Source of the DNA: Streptomyces sp. Edi4
GTDB lineage: Bacteria; Actinomycetota; Actinomycetes; Streptomycetales; Streptomycetaceae
Direction of reading: 5' to 3'
Length of the DNA: 64,000 bases
Assembly (NCBI RefSeq): GCF_040253615.1
Contig: NZ_JBEJGY010000004.1
Location: 558,001-622,000, forward strand
The notes beneath the pieces are model-generated. The model was not told the origin of the DNA. It did no database searches and saw only the letters and a program-made list of their open reading frames with translations. How positions within the stretch are numbered: the first letter of the stretch is position 1; each line of letters begins with the position of its first letter. Positions 8,063-16,527 of this stretch are shown piece by piece. A program made the translations under genes and the position numbers.

Positions 8063-9538
8063 ATGAATGAGAGACGCCGCGTGCTGAGCACCGAGGATCA
8101 TCAGCCTGAGCCGGAGGCAGTCGCCCGGCACCGTCCGCTGTTCCGGGCGATCCACCGCAGGCGCAACCCCGCCCTGCGCCGCTCCGACATCACCGTCACG
8201 GACGAGGCCGCCGTCAAGCGCGCGGTCAAGGCCACGGCGCTCGGCAATGCCATGGAATGGTTCGACTTCGGCGTCTACTCCTACCTCGCCGTGATCATCG
8301 GCAAAGTCTTCTTCTCCGGTGCCGGCGACACCATGCAGGTCATCGCGTCGCTGGCGACCTTCGCCGCCGCGTTCCTGGTCCGGCCGCTGGGCGGCATGTT
8401 CTTCGGGCCGCTCGGCGACCGCGTCGGCCGCAAGAAGATCCTCGCGCTGACCATGATCATGATGGCGGCGGCGACTCTGTCCATCGGCCTGATCCCCAGT
8501 TACGCCACGATCGGTCTCTGGGCACCCGCGCTGCTCATCCTCTGCCGCATGGTCCAGGGTTTCTCGACCGGCGGCGAGTACGGCGGCGCCGCCACGTTCA
8601 TCGCGGAGTACGCCCCCGACAAGCGCCGCGGGTTCTGGGGGTCCTTCCTGGAGTTCGGCACGCTGATCGGTTACACGGTGGCCGCTTCCCTGGTGACCGT
8701 TCTCACCGTGGTGCTCAGCGACGACGCGATGCTTCAGTGGGGCTGGCGCGTCCCGTTCCTGGTGGCCGGGCCGCTCGGGCTCGTCGGCCTCTACCTGCGG
8801 CTGAAGCTCGATGAGTCGCCGGCCTTCAAGAAGCTGGAGGAGGCGGGCGTCCCCGCCGCCGAGCGTGAGAAGACTCCGCTCAAGCAGATCCTGTTCGGCA
8901 ACGGCAAGGCGATGCTGCTGTGCCTGGCGCTGGTCGCCGCCTTCAACATCACCGATTACATGCTGCTCTCGTACATGCCGACGTACCTCTCGACGATGGG
9001 GTTCAACGAGACCGGCGGCCTGATGGCCATTGTGGCCGTGATGATCGTGCTGATGGCGCTCATCAACTCGGTGGGGCGGCTCTCCGACCGGGTCGGCCGG
9101 CGGCCGGTCCTCATCGGCGGCTCGCTCGCCTTCATCGTGCTCGCGGTCCCCAGCTTCCTGCTGATCAAGCAGGGCAGCATGGTCGCGGTCTTCACCGGTC
9201 TGCTGGTGCTCGGCCTCGCCCTGGTCTGCTACATGGGCACCATGTCCTCGGCGCTGCCCGCGCTCTTTCCCACCGAGGCCCGCTACGGATCGCTCTCCAT
9301 CGGCTTCAACATCTCGGTGTCCCTGTTCGGCGGGACGACGCCCCTGGTGATCCAAGGACTGATCGGCGCCACCGGCAACGACCTGATGCCCGCCTTCTAC
9401 ACGATGCTTGCCGCCGCGATCGGCCTCGTGGCCGCGATCGTCATGACGGAGACGGCGCGCAAGCCCCTCGAAGGTTCCCCGCCGTCGGTGGCCACCGACG
9501 AGGAGGCCGCCGAACTCGTGGCGGCGCAGCGCGGCTGA
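8063..9538 (+). CDS. MFS metabolite:H+ symporter, ProP/ShiA-like
   Basis: A 491-residue, 12-helix transporter of the MHS branch. Diagnostic features are the KATALGNAMEWFDFGVYSYLA first helix (residues about 57-77), motif A PLGDRVGRKK (about 116), and the GFSTGGEYGGAATFIAEYAPDKRRG stretch, here broken over helices 4-5. LSDRVGRRP repeats motif A in the second half. ProP imports proline, betaine and other osmolytes; relatives take up citrate, shikimate or dicarboxylates. The long hydrophilic N-terminus (about 55 residues) is typical of streptomycete members. Proximity to csbD would suit osmotic stress. Confidence 0.88.
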   Translation: MNERRRVLSTEDHQPEPEAVARHRPLFRAIHRRRNPALRRSDITVTDEAAVKRAVKATALGNAMEWFDFGVYSYLAVIIGKVFFSGAGDTMQVIASLATFAAAFLVRPLGGMFFGPLGDRVGRKKILALTMIMMAAATLSIGLIPSYATIGLWAPALLILCRMVQGFSTGGEYGGAATFIAEYAPDKRRGFWGSFLEFGTLIGYTVAASLVTVLTVVLSDDAMLQWGWRVPFLVAGPLGLVGLYLRLKLDESPAFKKLEEAGVPAAEREKTPLKQILFGNGKAMLLCLALVAAFNITDYMLLSYMPTYLSTMGFNETGGLMAIVAVMIVLMALINSVGRLSDRVGRRPVLIGGSLAFIVLAVPSFLLIKQGSMVAVFTGLLVLGLALVCYMGTMSSALPALFPTEARYGSLSIGFNISVSLFGGTTPLVIQGLIGATGNDLMPAFYTMLAAAIGLVAAIVMTETARKPLEGSPPSVATDEEAAELVAAQRG

Positions 9539-9551
9539 CGCCGACACAGAC

Positions 9552-9587
9552 AGCACGGACGGCACAGACGGCACAGACGGCACAGAC
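9552..9587. repeat. 9-bp tandem repeat (GGCACAGAC)
   Basis: Three perfect copies of GGCACAGAC (9561-9587) follow one degenerate copy (AGCACGGAC, 9552-9560). They lie between the transporter stop codon and its terminator. This is a simple slippage-type repeat. Confidence 0.8.
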
Positions 9588-9591
9588 GGCG

Positions 9592-9633
9592 CAGTTGAGG
9601 GGGCCACCCGTTTCCGGGTGGCCCCCTCAACTG
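9592..9633. terminator. Strong bidirectional terminator
   Basis: A perfect 19-bp stem (9592-9610 with 9615-9633) closed by a TTTC loop. It lies between the convergent ProP-like transporter and sigma-factor genes. Confidence 0.9.
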
Positions 9634-9683
9634 TGCCGTCTCAATGCCGCCTCACGCGTCTCGACGCGGAACGCGTCGCGCGT

Positions 9684-10601
9684 TCACGCCCCCGCCTCGA
9701 CCATCCCGGCGCGCAGCTTGGTCAGGATGCGCGACAGCAGACGGGAGACCTGCATCTGCGAGACCCCGAGCTCCTGGCCGATCTCGGCCTGGGTCATCTC
9801 CTGGCCGAAGCGCATGTCCACGATTCGTCGTTCCCGCTCGCTCAGTGCCTTCATCAAGGGGGCGAGCGAGTGCAGGTCCTCGACCTTCTCCATGCCGGGG
9901 TCGTCGGCGCCGATGCAGTCGGCGAGGGTGCGGCCCTTGGCGGTGGGGGTCTGGCCGCCGTCCTCCCCGTCGGGTGACATGTCGAGGGAGCCGGCGGTGT
10001 AACCGTTGGCGGCCACAAGCCCCTCTATGACGTCTTCCTCGCTCAGCTTCAGGTGCGCGGCGAGTTCCTTCACCGTCGGGTCCCGGTCCAGCTGGAGCGC
10101 CAGGTGTTCCTTGCCCTTGGCGATCTCGACCCGCAGCTCCTGAAGGCGGCGCGGGACGTGCACAGCCCAAGTGGTGTCACGGAAGAACCGCTTGATCTCG
10201 CCGATGATGTAGGGCACCGCGAAGGAGGAGAACTCCACCTCGCGCGACAGCTCGAACCGGTCGATCGCCTTGATCAGACCGATCGTGCCGACCTGGACCA
10301 CGTCCTCCATGTCACCGGTGCCGCGATTGCGGAACCGGCCGGCCGCGAAGCGGACCAGGGACAGGTTCATCTCGATCAGCGTGTTGCGCGCGTACTGGTA
10401 CTCCGGGGTGCCCTCTTCGAGCACCTGGAGCCGGTCGAAGAACAGCTTCGACAACTTGCGCGCGTCCTGGGGAGCGACCTTCGCCGCGTCTTCGATGTGC
10501 GGCAGCTCCTCCACGCCGTGGTGCGTGGGTGAACCCGTCGGCATGCCCGTCCGGTCCGTCCGGTCCGTCAGCTCCGGTCTCGTCACCTGCGCCGCCGCCA
10601 T
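9684..10601 (-). CDS. RNA polymerase sigma factor, SigB/SigF group
   Basis: A 305-residue group-3 sigma factor. Region 2 contains the core-binding and -10-reading helix (GDMEDVVQVGTIGLIKAIDRFE, in two parts, about 95-120) and SSFAVPYIIGEIKRFFRD. Region 3 has PRRLQELRVEIAKGKEHL. Region 4 carries the recognition helix MTQAEIGQELGVSQMQVSR near the C-terminus. In Streptomyces such factors (SigB, SigF and relatives) direct osmotic-stress and sporulation genes and are held by RsbW-type kinases with STAS antagonists. None is adjacent; a STAS gene lies at 48537-48989. The ATG is preceded by GGGAGGA. Confidence 0.93.
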   Translation of the reverse strand: MAAAQVTRPELTDRTDRTGMPTGSPTHHGVEELPHIEDAAKVAPQDARKLSKLFFDRLQVLEEGTPEYQYARNTLIEMNLSLVRFAAGRFRNRGTGDMEDVVQVGTIGLIKAIDRFELSREVEFSSFAVPYIIGEIKRFFRDTTWAVHVPRRLQELRVEIAKGKEHLALQLDRDPTVKELAAHLKLSEEDVIEGLVAANGYTAGSLDMSPDGEDGGQTPTAKGRTLADCIGADDPGMEKVEDLHSLAPLMKALSERERRIVDMRFGQEMTQAEIGQELGVSQMQVSRLLSRILTKLRAGMVEAGA

Positions 10602-10830
10602 GGGGGTTCCTCCCTTGTCACCATCACCGAACTGTCGAAGCAGGCGTCTGCCCCGACCGCTCCGATTCATGCGCACGCGTGGTGCAAGCAATTGTTCTGG
10701 AGCTCCCACCGGTCCGAACTTGGCCGAAACGCACGGTTCCTTGCCCCGCGTGGCCCGAACTGTCGCTCGCTTTCGGCGCGTCGGCGGGGTCACCTGACGC
10801 CACCTCATCCGCGCCTCGCCGCCGCGCGGC

Positions 10831-12186
10831 CTACCTGGCCCGCACGGTCGCGAGCAGGGGCGTAACGGGTTGCAGCGGCAGTCCGACGCGGGGTGCCACC
10901 TCGGCTTGCGGCAGCTCCAGACGGAAACGCTGAGCGAGGGTGGCGAGTACGAGAGCGGCCTCGACCTGCGCGAAGCGTGCGCCCAGACACGTACGCGGAC
11001 CACCGCCGAAGGGAAACCAGGCGTGGTCGGGCACGGCGTCCGGGGTGTCGGCGCCCCAGCGTTGCGGGCGGAACTCCCCGGGGCCGGGGAACCAGCGGGG
11101 GTCGCGGTGGGTGGTCCAGGTGCTGCACCACACGGTGGTGCCGACGGGGACGCGGGCGCCGCCCAGGGTCGCGCCCTCTCGGGCGACGGCGGGGATGAGC
11201 CACACCGGCGGGTAGAGCCGCATGGCCTCCTTGATGATCTGCCGGGTCCAGGTGAGGCGTTCGTAGTCGTCGATGGTGGGCGGCCGGCCCGCCAGCACCT
11301 CATGGAGCTCGGCTTCGAGCCGGCCCCGGGCCGCCCGGTCACGGGAGAGCAGATACAGGGTCCAGGTCAGGGCGGTCGAGGTGGTCTCGTGGCCGGCGGC
11401 CCAGAGGGTGACCGCCCCGTCGCGCACCTCCCTGAGCGAGAGCGGGCGGCCTTCCTCGTCGCGGGCCGCGAGGAGCCTGGTCACCAGGTCGTCGCGCTCA
11501 CCGGCGCCCGGGTCGCGGCCGCGCCGCTGCCCGATGAGGCGGTCCACCTCGCTGTCGATGACCTCGACCGCGGCCAACAGGCGCCGCCGGGCGGGCGTGC
11601 GCATCCATCCGGGCAGGAAGAGCCCGATGCCACGTACCTCCGCCCCCACCTCCCGCTCCGCCACGTCCATGGCCTCGCCGAGCGCCCCGGCCTGCTCCCC
11701 CAGGTCGTTGCCGAACAGGGTGCGCAGCACGATCCGCTGCGTGATCAGCGCCATCTCCGCGCGGACGTCGACGCGCTCGCCGTCGCGCCAGCCGTCGACG
11801 GCCGCGCCCGCGCAGTCGACCATGGCATCGGCGTACGCGCGGACCTGGCGCGGCCGGACGGTGGGCTGGACCAGGGAGCGTTTGCGCCGCCAGTCGCCGC
11901 CCTTGCTCAGGATGACGCTCCGGCCGGTGATCTGTCTGAACGCCCAGCCGATTTCCAGGATCTCGTAGGTGTCCTCGCGCGCCGCCAGCAGTTCCTTGAT
12001 GTGCTGGGGGTGGGAGATGAACAGGCTGCGCCGGGGACCGAGCGACCAGGTGACGGCGTCACCGAAGTCGTCCCGCAGACGCGTCAGGAACCCCAGGGGG
12101 TCCTTGCCGAAGGCGAGGAGGTTGCCCAGCGGCGGCAGGCCGCGGGGGCCGGGGACGGGGTTGAGCGGCAGCGTGGTTGCGGGCAA
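10831..12186 (-). CDS. Cytochrome P450 monooxygenase
   Basis: A 451-residue soluble P450. The I-helix oxygen-binding motif reads AGHETTS. The K-helix ExxR appears in IIKEAMRLYPP, and the heme-binding loop FGGGPRTCLG places the axial Cys at about 400. The PGPRGLPPLGNLLAFGKDPLGFL opening resembles the class-II-like, fatty-acid-hydroxylating or terpene-modifying families more than the short CYP105/107 group. No ferredoxin gene is adjacent, so redox partners must come from elsewhere. The start is an apparent TTG at 12184-12186 with GGGAG upstream. It is transcribed alone. Confidence 0.92.
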   Translation of the reverse strand: MPATTLPLNPVPGPRGLPPLGNLLAFGKDPLGFLTRLRDDFGDAVTWSLGPRRSLFISHPQHIKELLAAREDTYEILEIGWAFRQITGRSVILSKGGDWRRKRSLVQPTVRPRQVRAYADAMVDCAGAAVDGWRDGERVDVRAEMALITQRIVLRTLFGNDLGEQAGALGEAMDVAEREVGAEVRGIGLFLPGWMRTPARRRLLAAVEVIDSEVDRLIGQRRGRDPGAGERDDLVTRLLAARDEEGRPLSLREVRDGAVTLWAAGHETTSTALTWTLYLLSRDRAARGRLEAELHEVLAGRPPTIDDYERLTWTRQIIKEAMRLYPPVWLIPAVAREGATLGGARVPVGTTVWCSTWTTHRDPRWFPGPGEFRPQRWGADTPDAVPDHAWFPFGGGPRTCLGARFAQVEAALVLATLAQRFRLELPQAEVAPRVGLPLQPVTPLLATVRAR

Positions 12187-12409
12187 CGGAACTCCCGGGA
12201 TGAGGCTGGTGGGGCCAAGCTAACGGCTCCCTCCCCACCGTCCGGGCACGACAGGCATCGGATCGCGGGCGAACACCCGGCTGCGACGCGCACGGTCACG
12301 GCGTGCCCCGCGCCCCCGCGCGCCCCGTTCGCCCGCCTGTGCGTCGGCCCCTGGCAGCTGCCGTAGGGTGGTGTGGTCGCAGCAGAGTAAGCAGCCGGAG
12401 CAGAACAAG

Positions 12410-13333
12410 TTGAGCGTGTCCTCGTCCTTTCAGCCGGTCCTGGACCGCATCGCCGCCGAGATCGCGGCCACGCCGGGCCGGGGCCGTCCGGCCGACTACA
12501 TCCCCGTCCTCGCCTCGGCCGACCCCCGCCGCTTCGGCATGGCCGTCGCCGAGCTGGACGGCACGGTGTACGGAGTGGGCGACTGGCAGCACCCCTTCTC
12601 CACGCAGTCCATCACCAAAGTGTTCACTCTCGCGCTGTGCCTGTCCCTCGAGGGCGACGAGCTGTGGGAACACGTCGGTCGCGAGCCTTCGGGCAACCCC
12701 TTCAACTCCCTGGTGCAGCTGGAGTACGAGGACGGCATCCCGCGCAACCCGTTCATCAACGCGGGCGCTCTCGTCGTGACCGACCGTCTCCAGCGGCTGA
12801 CCGGGGACGCCGCCGAGACGCTGCGCGCCTTCCTGCGGGCCGAGTCCGGCAACGCCGCGCTCACCTTCGACGAAGAGGTCGCCGCGTCCGAGGCCGCCCA
12901 CAGCGACCGCAACGCGGCGCTCGCCCATTTCATGGCGTCGTACGGCAACATCACCACCCCCGTCCCCGCCCTGCTCGACCAGTACATCCGTCAGTGCGCC
13001 CTCGAGGCGTCCTGCGCCGACCTGGCGCGGGCCGCCGGATTCCTGGCCCGCCACGGGATACGGGCCGACGGCTCGCACCTGCTCACCCGCAGCCGCGCCA
13101 AGCAGGTCAACGCGGTCATGCTGACCTGCGGCACCTATGACGCGGCGGGCGACTTCGCGCACCGCGTGGGCCTGCCGGGCAAGAGCGGCGTGGGCGGCGG
13201 CATCATCGCGGTGGTCCCCGGCCGCTGCACGGTGTGCGTGTGGAGCCCCGGCCTGGACGAACGCGGCAACTCGGTGGCCGGCGTGGCAGCCCTGGACCGC
13301 TTCACCACGCTCACGGGCCTGTCCGTGTTCTGA
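12410..13333 (+). CDS. glsA: Glutaminase (serine-dependent)
   Basis: A 307-residue beta-lactamase-fold glutaminase converting glutamine to glutamate and ammonia. The catalytic S-x-x-K is in FSTQSITKVF (Ser about 67, Lys about 70). NPFNSLVQLE, NPFINAGA and the C-terminal GKSGVGGGIIAVVPG blocks are all family signatures. The TTG at 12410 has GGAG nine bases upstream. A GTG at 12416 and a far-upstream GTG at 12368 are alternative starts. It has no STAS or ankyrin extension of the kind some actinomycete glutaminases carry. Confidence 0.92.
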   Translation: MSVSSSFQPVLDRIAAEIAATPGRGRPADYIPVLASADPRRFGMAVAELDGTVYGVGDWQHPFSTQSITKVFTLALCLSLEGDELWEHVGREPSGNPFNSLVQLEYEDGIPRNPFINAGALVVTDRLQRLTGDAAETLRAFLRAESGNAALTFDEEVAASEAAHSDRNAALAHFMASYGNITTPVPALLDQYIRQCALEASCADLARAAGFLARHGIRADGSHLLTRSRAKQVNAVMLTCGTYDAAGDFAHRVGLPGKSGVGGGIIAVVPGRCTVCVWSPGLDERGNSVAGVAALDRFTTLTGLSVF

Positions 13334-13426
13334 CGCCTCCCGCGAGGCCCCGCCGCCCCACCTCGTTCCCGCCCGAACGCGCCCGCACCGGTGACGCGCG
13401 CCCCTCCTCTCCGACGCGCCCCAGTT

Positions 13427-13444
13427 GTACCTACTAGTATGTAC
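13427..13444. promoter_or_regulatory. 18-bp near-perfect palindrome, probable operator
   Basis: GTACCTACTAGTATGTAC is symmetric about 13435/13436 with one mismatched pair. It lies 57 bases before the tautomerase start in otherwise GC-rich DNA. The form resembles TetR- or PadR/MarR-type operators. No regulator gene is adjacent. Confidence 0.6.
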
Positions 13445-13501
13445 ACGCCCACGACCCGCCCCGACCGATCCCATCCGGTCCATGCCCCCAAGGGAGCCCT
13501 C

Positions 13502-13885
13502 ATGCCATTCGTCCGCATCGACGCGCTCGGCGCCGACCACGCCCGTCTCGACGCGCTGGGCCGCGCCGTGCACGACGCCCTGACCGAGACGATCGGCATT
13601 CCGCCCGACGACCGGTTCCAGGTACTGACCGCCCACGACGGAACCCGCGGCACACTGCGCTACGACGACTATCTCGGCGTCCGGCGCGACGCCGGCATCG
13701 TGTACGTGGCGATCACCCTGCGCCGAGGCCGGAGGGCCGAACAGAAGCGGGCGCTCTACCGCCGCATCGCCGAGCTCGCGCACGCGTACGCGGGGACGGA
13801 GCCGCGCAACGTCTTCGTCACGCTCACCGAGAACGAGTCCATCGACTGGTCGCTCGGCAACGGGCTGGCCCAGTACTGCCCCTAG
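13502..13885 (+). CDS. Tautomerase-family protein
   Basis: A 127-residue protein of the tautomerase/MIF superfamily (Tautomerase_2-like). Pro2 in MPFVRIDALG is the expected catalytic base once Met is removed. The core reads LTETIGIPPDDRFQVLTAHDG, and the TENESIDWSLGNGLAQY tail is typical. At twice the length of 4-oxalocrotonate tautomerase it is probably a fused double unit. The ATG has GGGAG upstream. Its TAG stop codon coincides with the CTAG at the left edge of a MITE, so the insertion sits exactly at the gene end and leaves the reading frame unchanged. Confidence 0.85.
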   Translation: MPFVRIDALGADHARLDALGRAVHDALTETIGIPPDDRFQVLTAHDGTRGTLRYDDYLGVRRDAGIVYVAITLRRGRRAEQKRALYRRIAELAHAYAGTEPRNVFVTLTENESIDWSLGNGLAQYCP

Positions 13886-14050
13886 GGGGTGTCTGGTGGA
13901 CCATGGCCGGGGGCGCGGCGTCTGGCACGGCACCTCGTGGCGTTACCGAATCGCCCCGATAGCTCCGCTATCAAGACGCTCCGGCGCCTTGCGATGCACC
14001 GCACCAGACGCCGCGCCCTGACCGACCCTGATCCACCAGACACCCCCTAG
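13882..14050. mobile_element. 169-bp MITE with long imperfect terminal inverted repeats
   Basis: Both ends read CTAGGGGGTGTCTGGTGGA (19 bp, perfect inverted repeat). The similarity continues imperfectly inwards for about 50 bases to GCGCGGCGTCTGG. A central small hairpin GATAGC-TCC-GCTATC lies at 13958-13972. The flanking CTAG fits the YTAR target site of the IS5 subgroup, so it may be a target duplication. The element has no coding capacity and would need a transposase in trans. Confidence 0.8.
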
Positions 14051-14151
14051 CCCTTACCTCCGACGTAATCGCGCTCCGACCCCACCCCGGGCCACAGTGG
14101 GCGCACGCCCCGCCGCGCCGGCGGATCGCGGCACCGAACGGGGAGGCTTCC

Positions 14152-14985
14152 ATGCCGTACTTCACCACGCCCACCGACGAGACCCAGCTCCACTTCATCG
14201 ACTACGGGCCGGGCGAGGGGCCCACGCTGGTCTTCGTCAACAGCGCCTACTTCGGCACCGAGATGTGGGAGTTCCAGATGCTGCCGCTCGCCGCCGAGGG
14301 GTACCGCTGCGTGGGGCTCGACCGCCGCGGTCACGGCAAGTCGCAGGACGTGTGGGGCGGCTACGACCTCGACACGCTCACCGACGACCTCGGCGCGCTC
14401 CTGGACCATCTCGGCCTGCGCGACGTCACCCTGATCGGCCACTCGCTCGGCGCGGCCGAGGCCGTTCGCCTCCTCACCCGGCACGGCAGCGGGCGGGTGG
14501 CGCGGCTCGCCCTGGTCGGCGGGATGGCGCCCGGCATCGTGCGGTGCGCCGAGAATCCCGACGGGCTGCCCGCCGGGACGATCGAGGCGCTGAACGAGAC
14601 GTTCCGCAAGGACCGCGCCGCGTTCTTCGCGTCGGGCGCCGCCGGCTGCTTCGCCCTCGGGCTGCCCGGCAACGACGTCTCGGACGCGTACGTGGAAAAC
14701 GTCATCCGGGACTGTCACGGCGCCACCGCGCGCGCCGCGACCGCCGTCCTGGCCAACTTCGTCACCCTGGACATGGCGGGCGAGGCGCGGAAGATCGACG
14801 TGCCCGCCCTCGTGGTCCACGGCGACCAGGACGCCTCCGCTCCCATCGCCCTCACCGGACGTCGCGTCGCCGGCCTGATCCCCGACAGCACCTTCAGGGT
14901 GTACGAGAACGCAGGCCATGGCCTGTACGTCACGCACGCCGATCAACTCAACGCCGATCTGCGGGAGTTCATCGCGGCCGCCTGA
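14152..14985 (+). CDS. Alpha/beta-hydrolase (haloperoxidase/esterase-like)
   Basis: A 277-residue alpha/beta hydrolase with an intact triad: Ser 98 in the nucleophile elbow GHSLGA, Asp about 227 in HGDQDASAP, and His about 256 in NAGHGLYVTH. The chain and C-terminal layout match cofactor-free haloperoxidases and related esterases. The usual HG oxyanion turn near residue 30 is replaced by VNSAYFG, which may alter substrate choice. The ATG has GGGAGG upstream. The MITE lies just before it and could influence its promoter. Confidence 0.87.
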   Translation: MPYFTTPTDETQLHFIDYGPGEGPTLVFVNSAYFGTEMWEFQMLPLAAEGYRCVGLDRRGHGKSQDVWGGYDLDTLTDDLGALLDHLGLRDVTLIGHSLGAAEAVRLLTRHGSGRVARLALVGGMAPGIVRCAENPDGLPAGTIEALNETFRKDRAAFFASGAAGCFALGLPGNDVSDAYVENVIRDCHGATARAATAVLANFVTLDMAGEARKIDVPALVVHGDQDASAPIALTGRRVAGLIPDSTFRVYENAGHGLYVTHADQLNADLREFIAAA

Positions 14986-15016
14986 CGTCCCGCGCCGGGC
15001 CTCAGACGGGTCGAGC

Positions 15017-15036
15017 GAGGGCCCGCCCCGGCCCTC
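15017..15036. terminator. Short terminator-like hairpin
   Basis: GAGGGCC (15017-15023) pairs with GGCCCTC (15030-15036) over six bases. It lies between the convergent hydrolase and MFS genes and overlaps the MFS stop codon. It is weak compared with the other terminators here. Confidence 0.45.
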
Positions 15037-16276
15037 AGGCGCCGCTCGGTGCGGCGGCCGGCTCCCGCGTCGGTACGGGCGCGCGCCGGGGCAGCAGGAA
15101 CGGCGTGGCCAGCATGAGGACGCCGGCGACCGCGATCGCGGTGCGCGGCCCGGCCAGTCCCGCCAGCACGCCCCACAGCGCGGTCAGGCCCGCGGTGGTC
15201 GCCTTGCCGGTGACCGTCCACGCGGACAGGGTGCGGGCCACCACGTCCGTGCCGGTCTGTTCGAGCCGGTAGGTGGAGAACACCGGGTTGAAGACGCCGC
15301 AGGAGGTGATGAGACCGAGTTCGACGGTGGCCACGAGCACCAGCCCGACGACCCCGGGCCGCACCAGCACCAGGCCGAGGACCCAACAGGCGCGCAGCAC
15401 CCCGCTGGTCATCATGACCCGGTGCTGCCCGAAGCGCGCCACGAGCCGGCGCGCGAGCCGGGCGCCGATGAGGCCGCCCACGCAGGGCGCGCCGAATGCC
15501 AGACCGTACTGCCAGAGCGGGAAGCCGAGCGGGCCGAGCATGAGCGAGGCGAGCGGCGGCATGATCGCCATGATCAGAGCGTTGACCACGAGGGTGTTGA
15601 AGAACAGCGGACGCAGCGTCGGATGGCGCAGGATGTGCCGCCAGCCCTCGATCAGGTCGCCGGGCCTGATCCGGGCGCCGGCGCGGGCGGGCCGTGCCTC
15701 GTCGCGGCCCATCGCCCGGATCCCGGACGCGGAGAGCAGATAGCTGACCGCGTCGGCCGTCACGGTGGTCATCGGCCCGAACAGCGCGACCGCGAGGCCT
15801 CCGAGCGGGGGCCCGGCCATGGTGGCGGTCCACATGGTGGATTCGAATCTGCCGTTGGCGACGAGCAGGTCGTCGGGCGGCAGGAGCGCCTTCAGGCACG
15901 CGCCGCTCGCGGCCCGGAAGGCGATGTCGGCCGCGCTGACCACGACCGAGACGATCACGAGCTGAGCGAAGCCGAGCCGGCCGAGCGCGAACGCGGCGGG
16001 CACGCTGAGCACCGCCGCGAACCGTACGAGGTCCGCCGCGATCATCACCGGCCGCTTGGGCCGGAACTCCACCCACGGGCCGAGCGGCACCGCGAGCAGC
16101 GCGCCCACCGCGAGGCCGCTCGCGGCGAGCGCGGACACGGCGGCCGGCCCGGCGTGCAGAACGATGATGGCGATCATCGAGAACGCGTCGAAGGCCAGCA
16201 TCGTGCCGACCGTGCTGACTCCGTAGGCGGCCCACAGCCACCCGAACCGCCGCCCCAACGACCGTCGCCCGTCCAC
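15035..16276 (-). CDS. MFS transporter, DHA3-like (MefA/enterobactin-exporter type)
   Basis: A 413-residue membrane protein with 10-12 hydrophobic helices. The start RRFGWLWAAYGVSTVGTMLAFDAFSMIAI and the conserved GRFESTMWTATMAGPPLGG block resemble the DHA3 group that exports macrolides and siderophores. The GTG at 16274-16276 has GGAGG eight bases upstream. A GTG two codons earlier is too close to that site. A long in-frame upstream extension is Arg-rich and not credible. The substrate is unknown. Confidence 0.82.
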   Translation of the reverse strand: MDGRRSLGRRFGWLWAAYGVSTVGTMLAFDAFSMIAIIVLHAGPAAVSALAASGLAVGALLAVPLGPWVEFRPKRPVMIAADLVRFAAVLSVPAAFALGRLGFAQLVIVSVVVSAADIAFRAASGACLKALLPPDDLLVANGRFESTMWTATMAGPPLGGLAVALFGPMTTVTADAVSYLLSASGIRAMGRDEARPARAGARIRPGDLIEGWRHILRHPTLRPLFFNTLVVNALIMAIMPPLASLMLGPLGFPLWQYGLAFGAPCVGGLIGARLARRLVARFGQHRVMMTSGVLRACWVLGLVLVRPGVVGLVLVATVELGLITSCGVFNPVFSTYRLEQTGTDVVARTLSAWTVTGKATTAGLTALWGVLAGLAGPRTAIAVAGVLMLATPFLLPRRAPVPTREPAAAPSGA

Positions 16277-16527
16277 CCGCACACCCTCCGCCGCTCCCGT
16301 GGCACACCCACGGTGACCAGCGGGATCAAAGCGTCCGGCGCGCCGGCGAGTCAAACAACCGCCCGGCTTGGCGCCACAACCGGGCAGGCGCGCCTTGCCC
16401 GACGGGCAAAAACCGGACGGTCCGCCCCGGATGAAGACCATGGTGTCGACAGACTCCACGGCCGCCCTCCACAGTGGCCTCCTCAGCCTTCGTGACGATC
16501 GACGACGGCCAACACAGAGGAGTTCCC

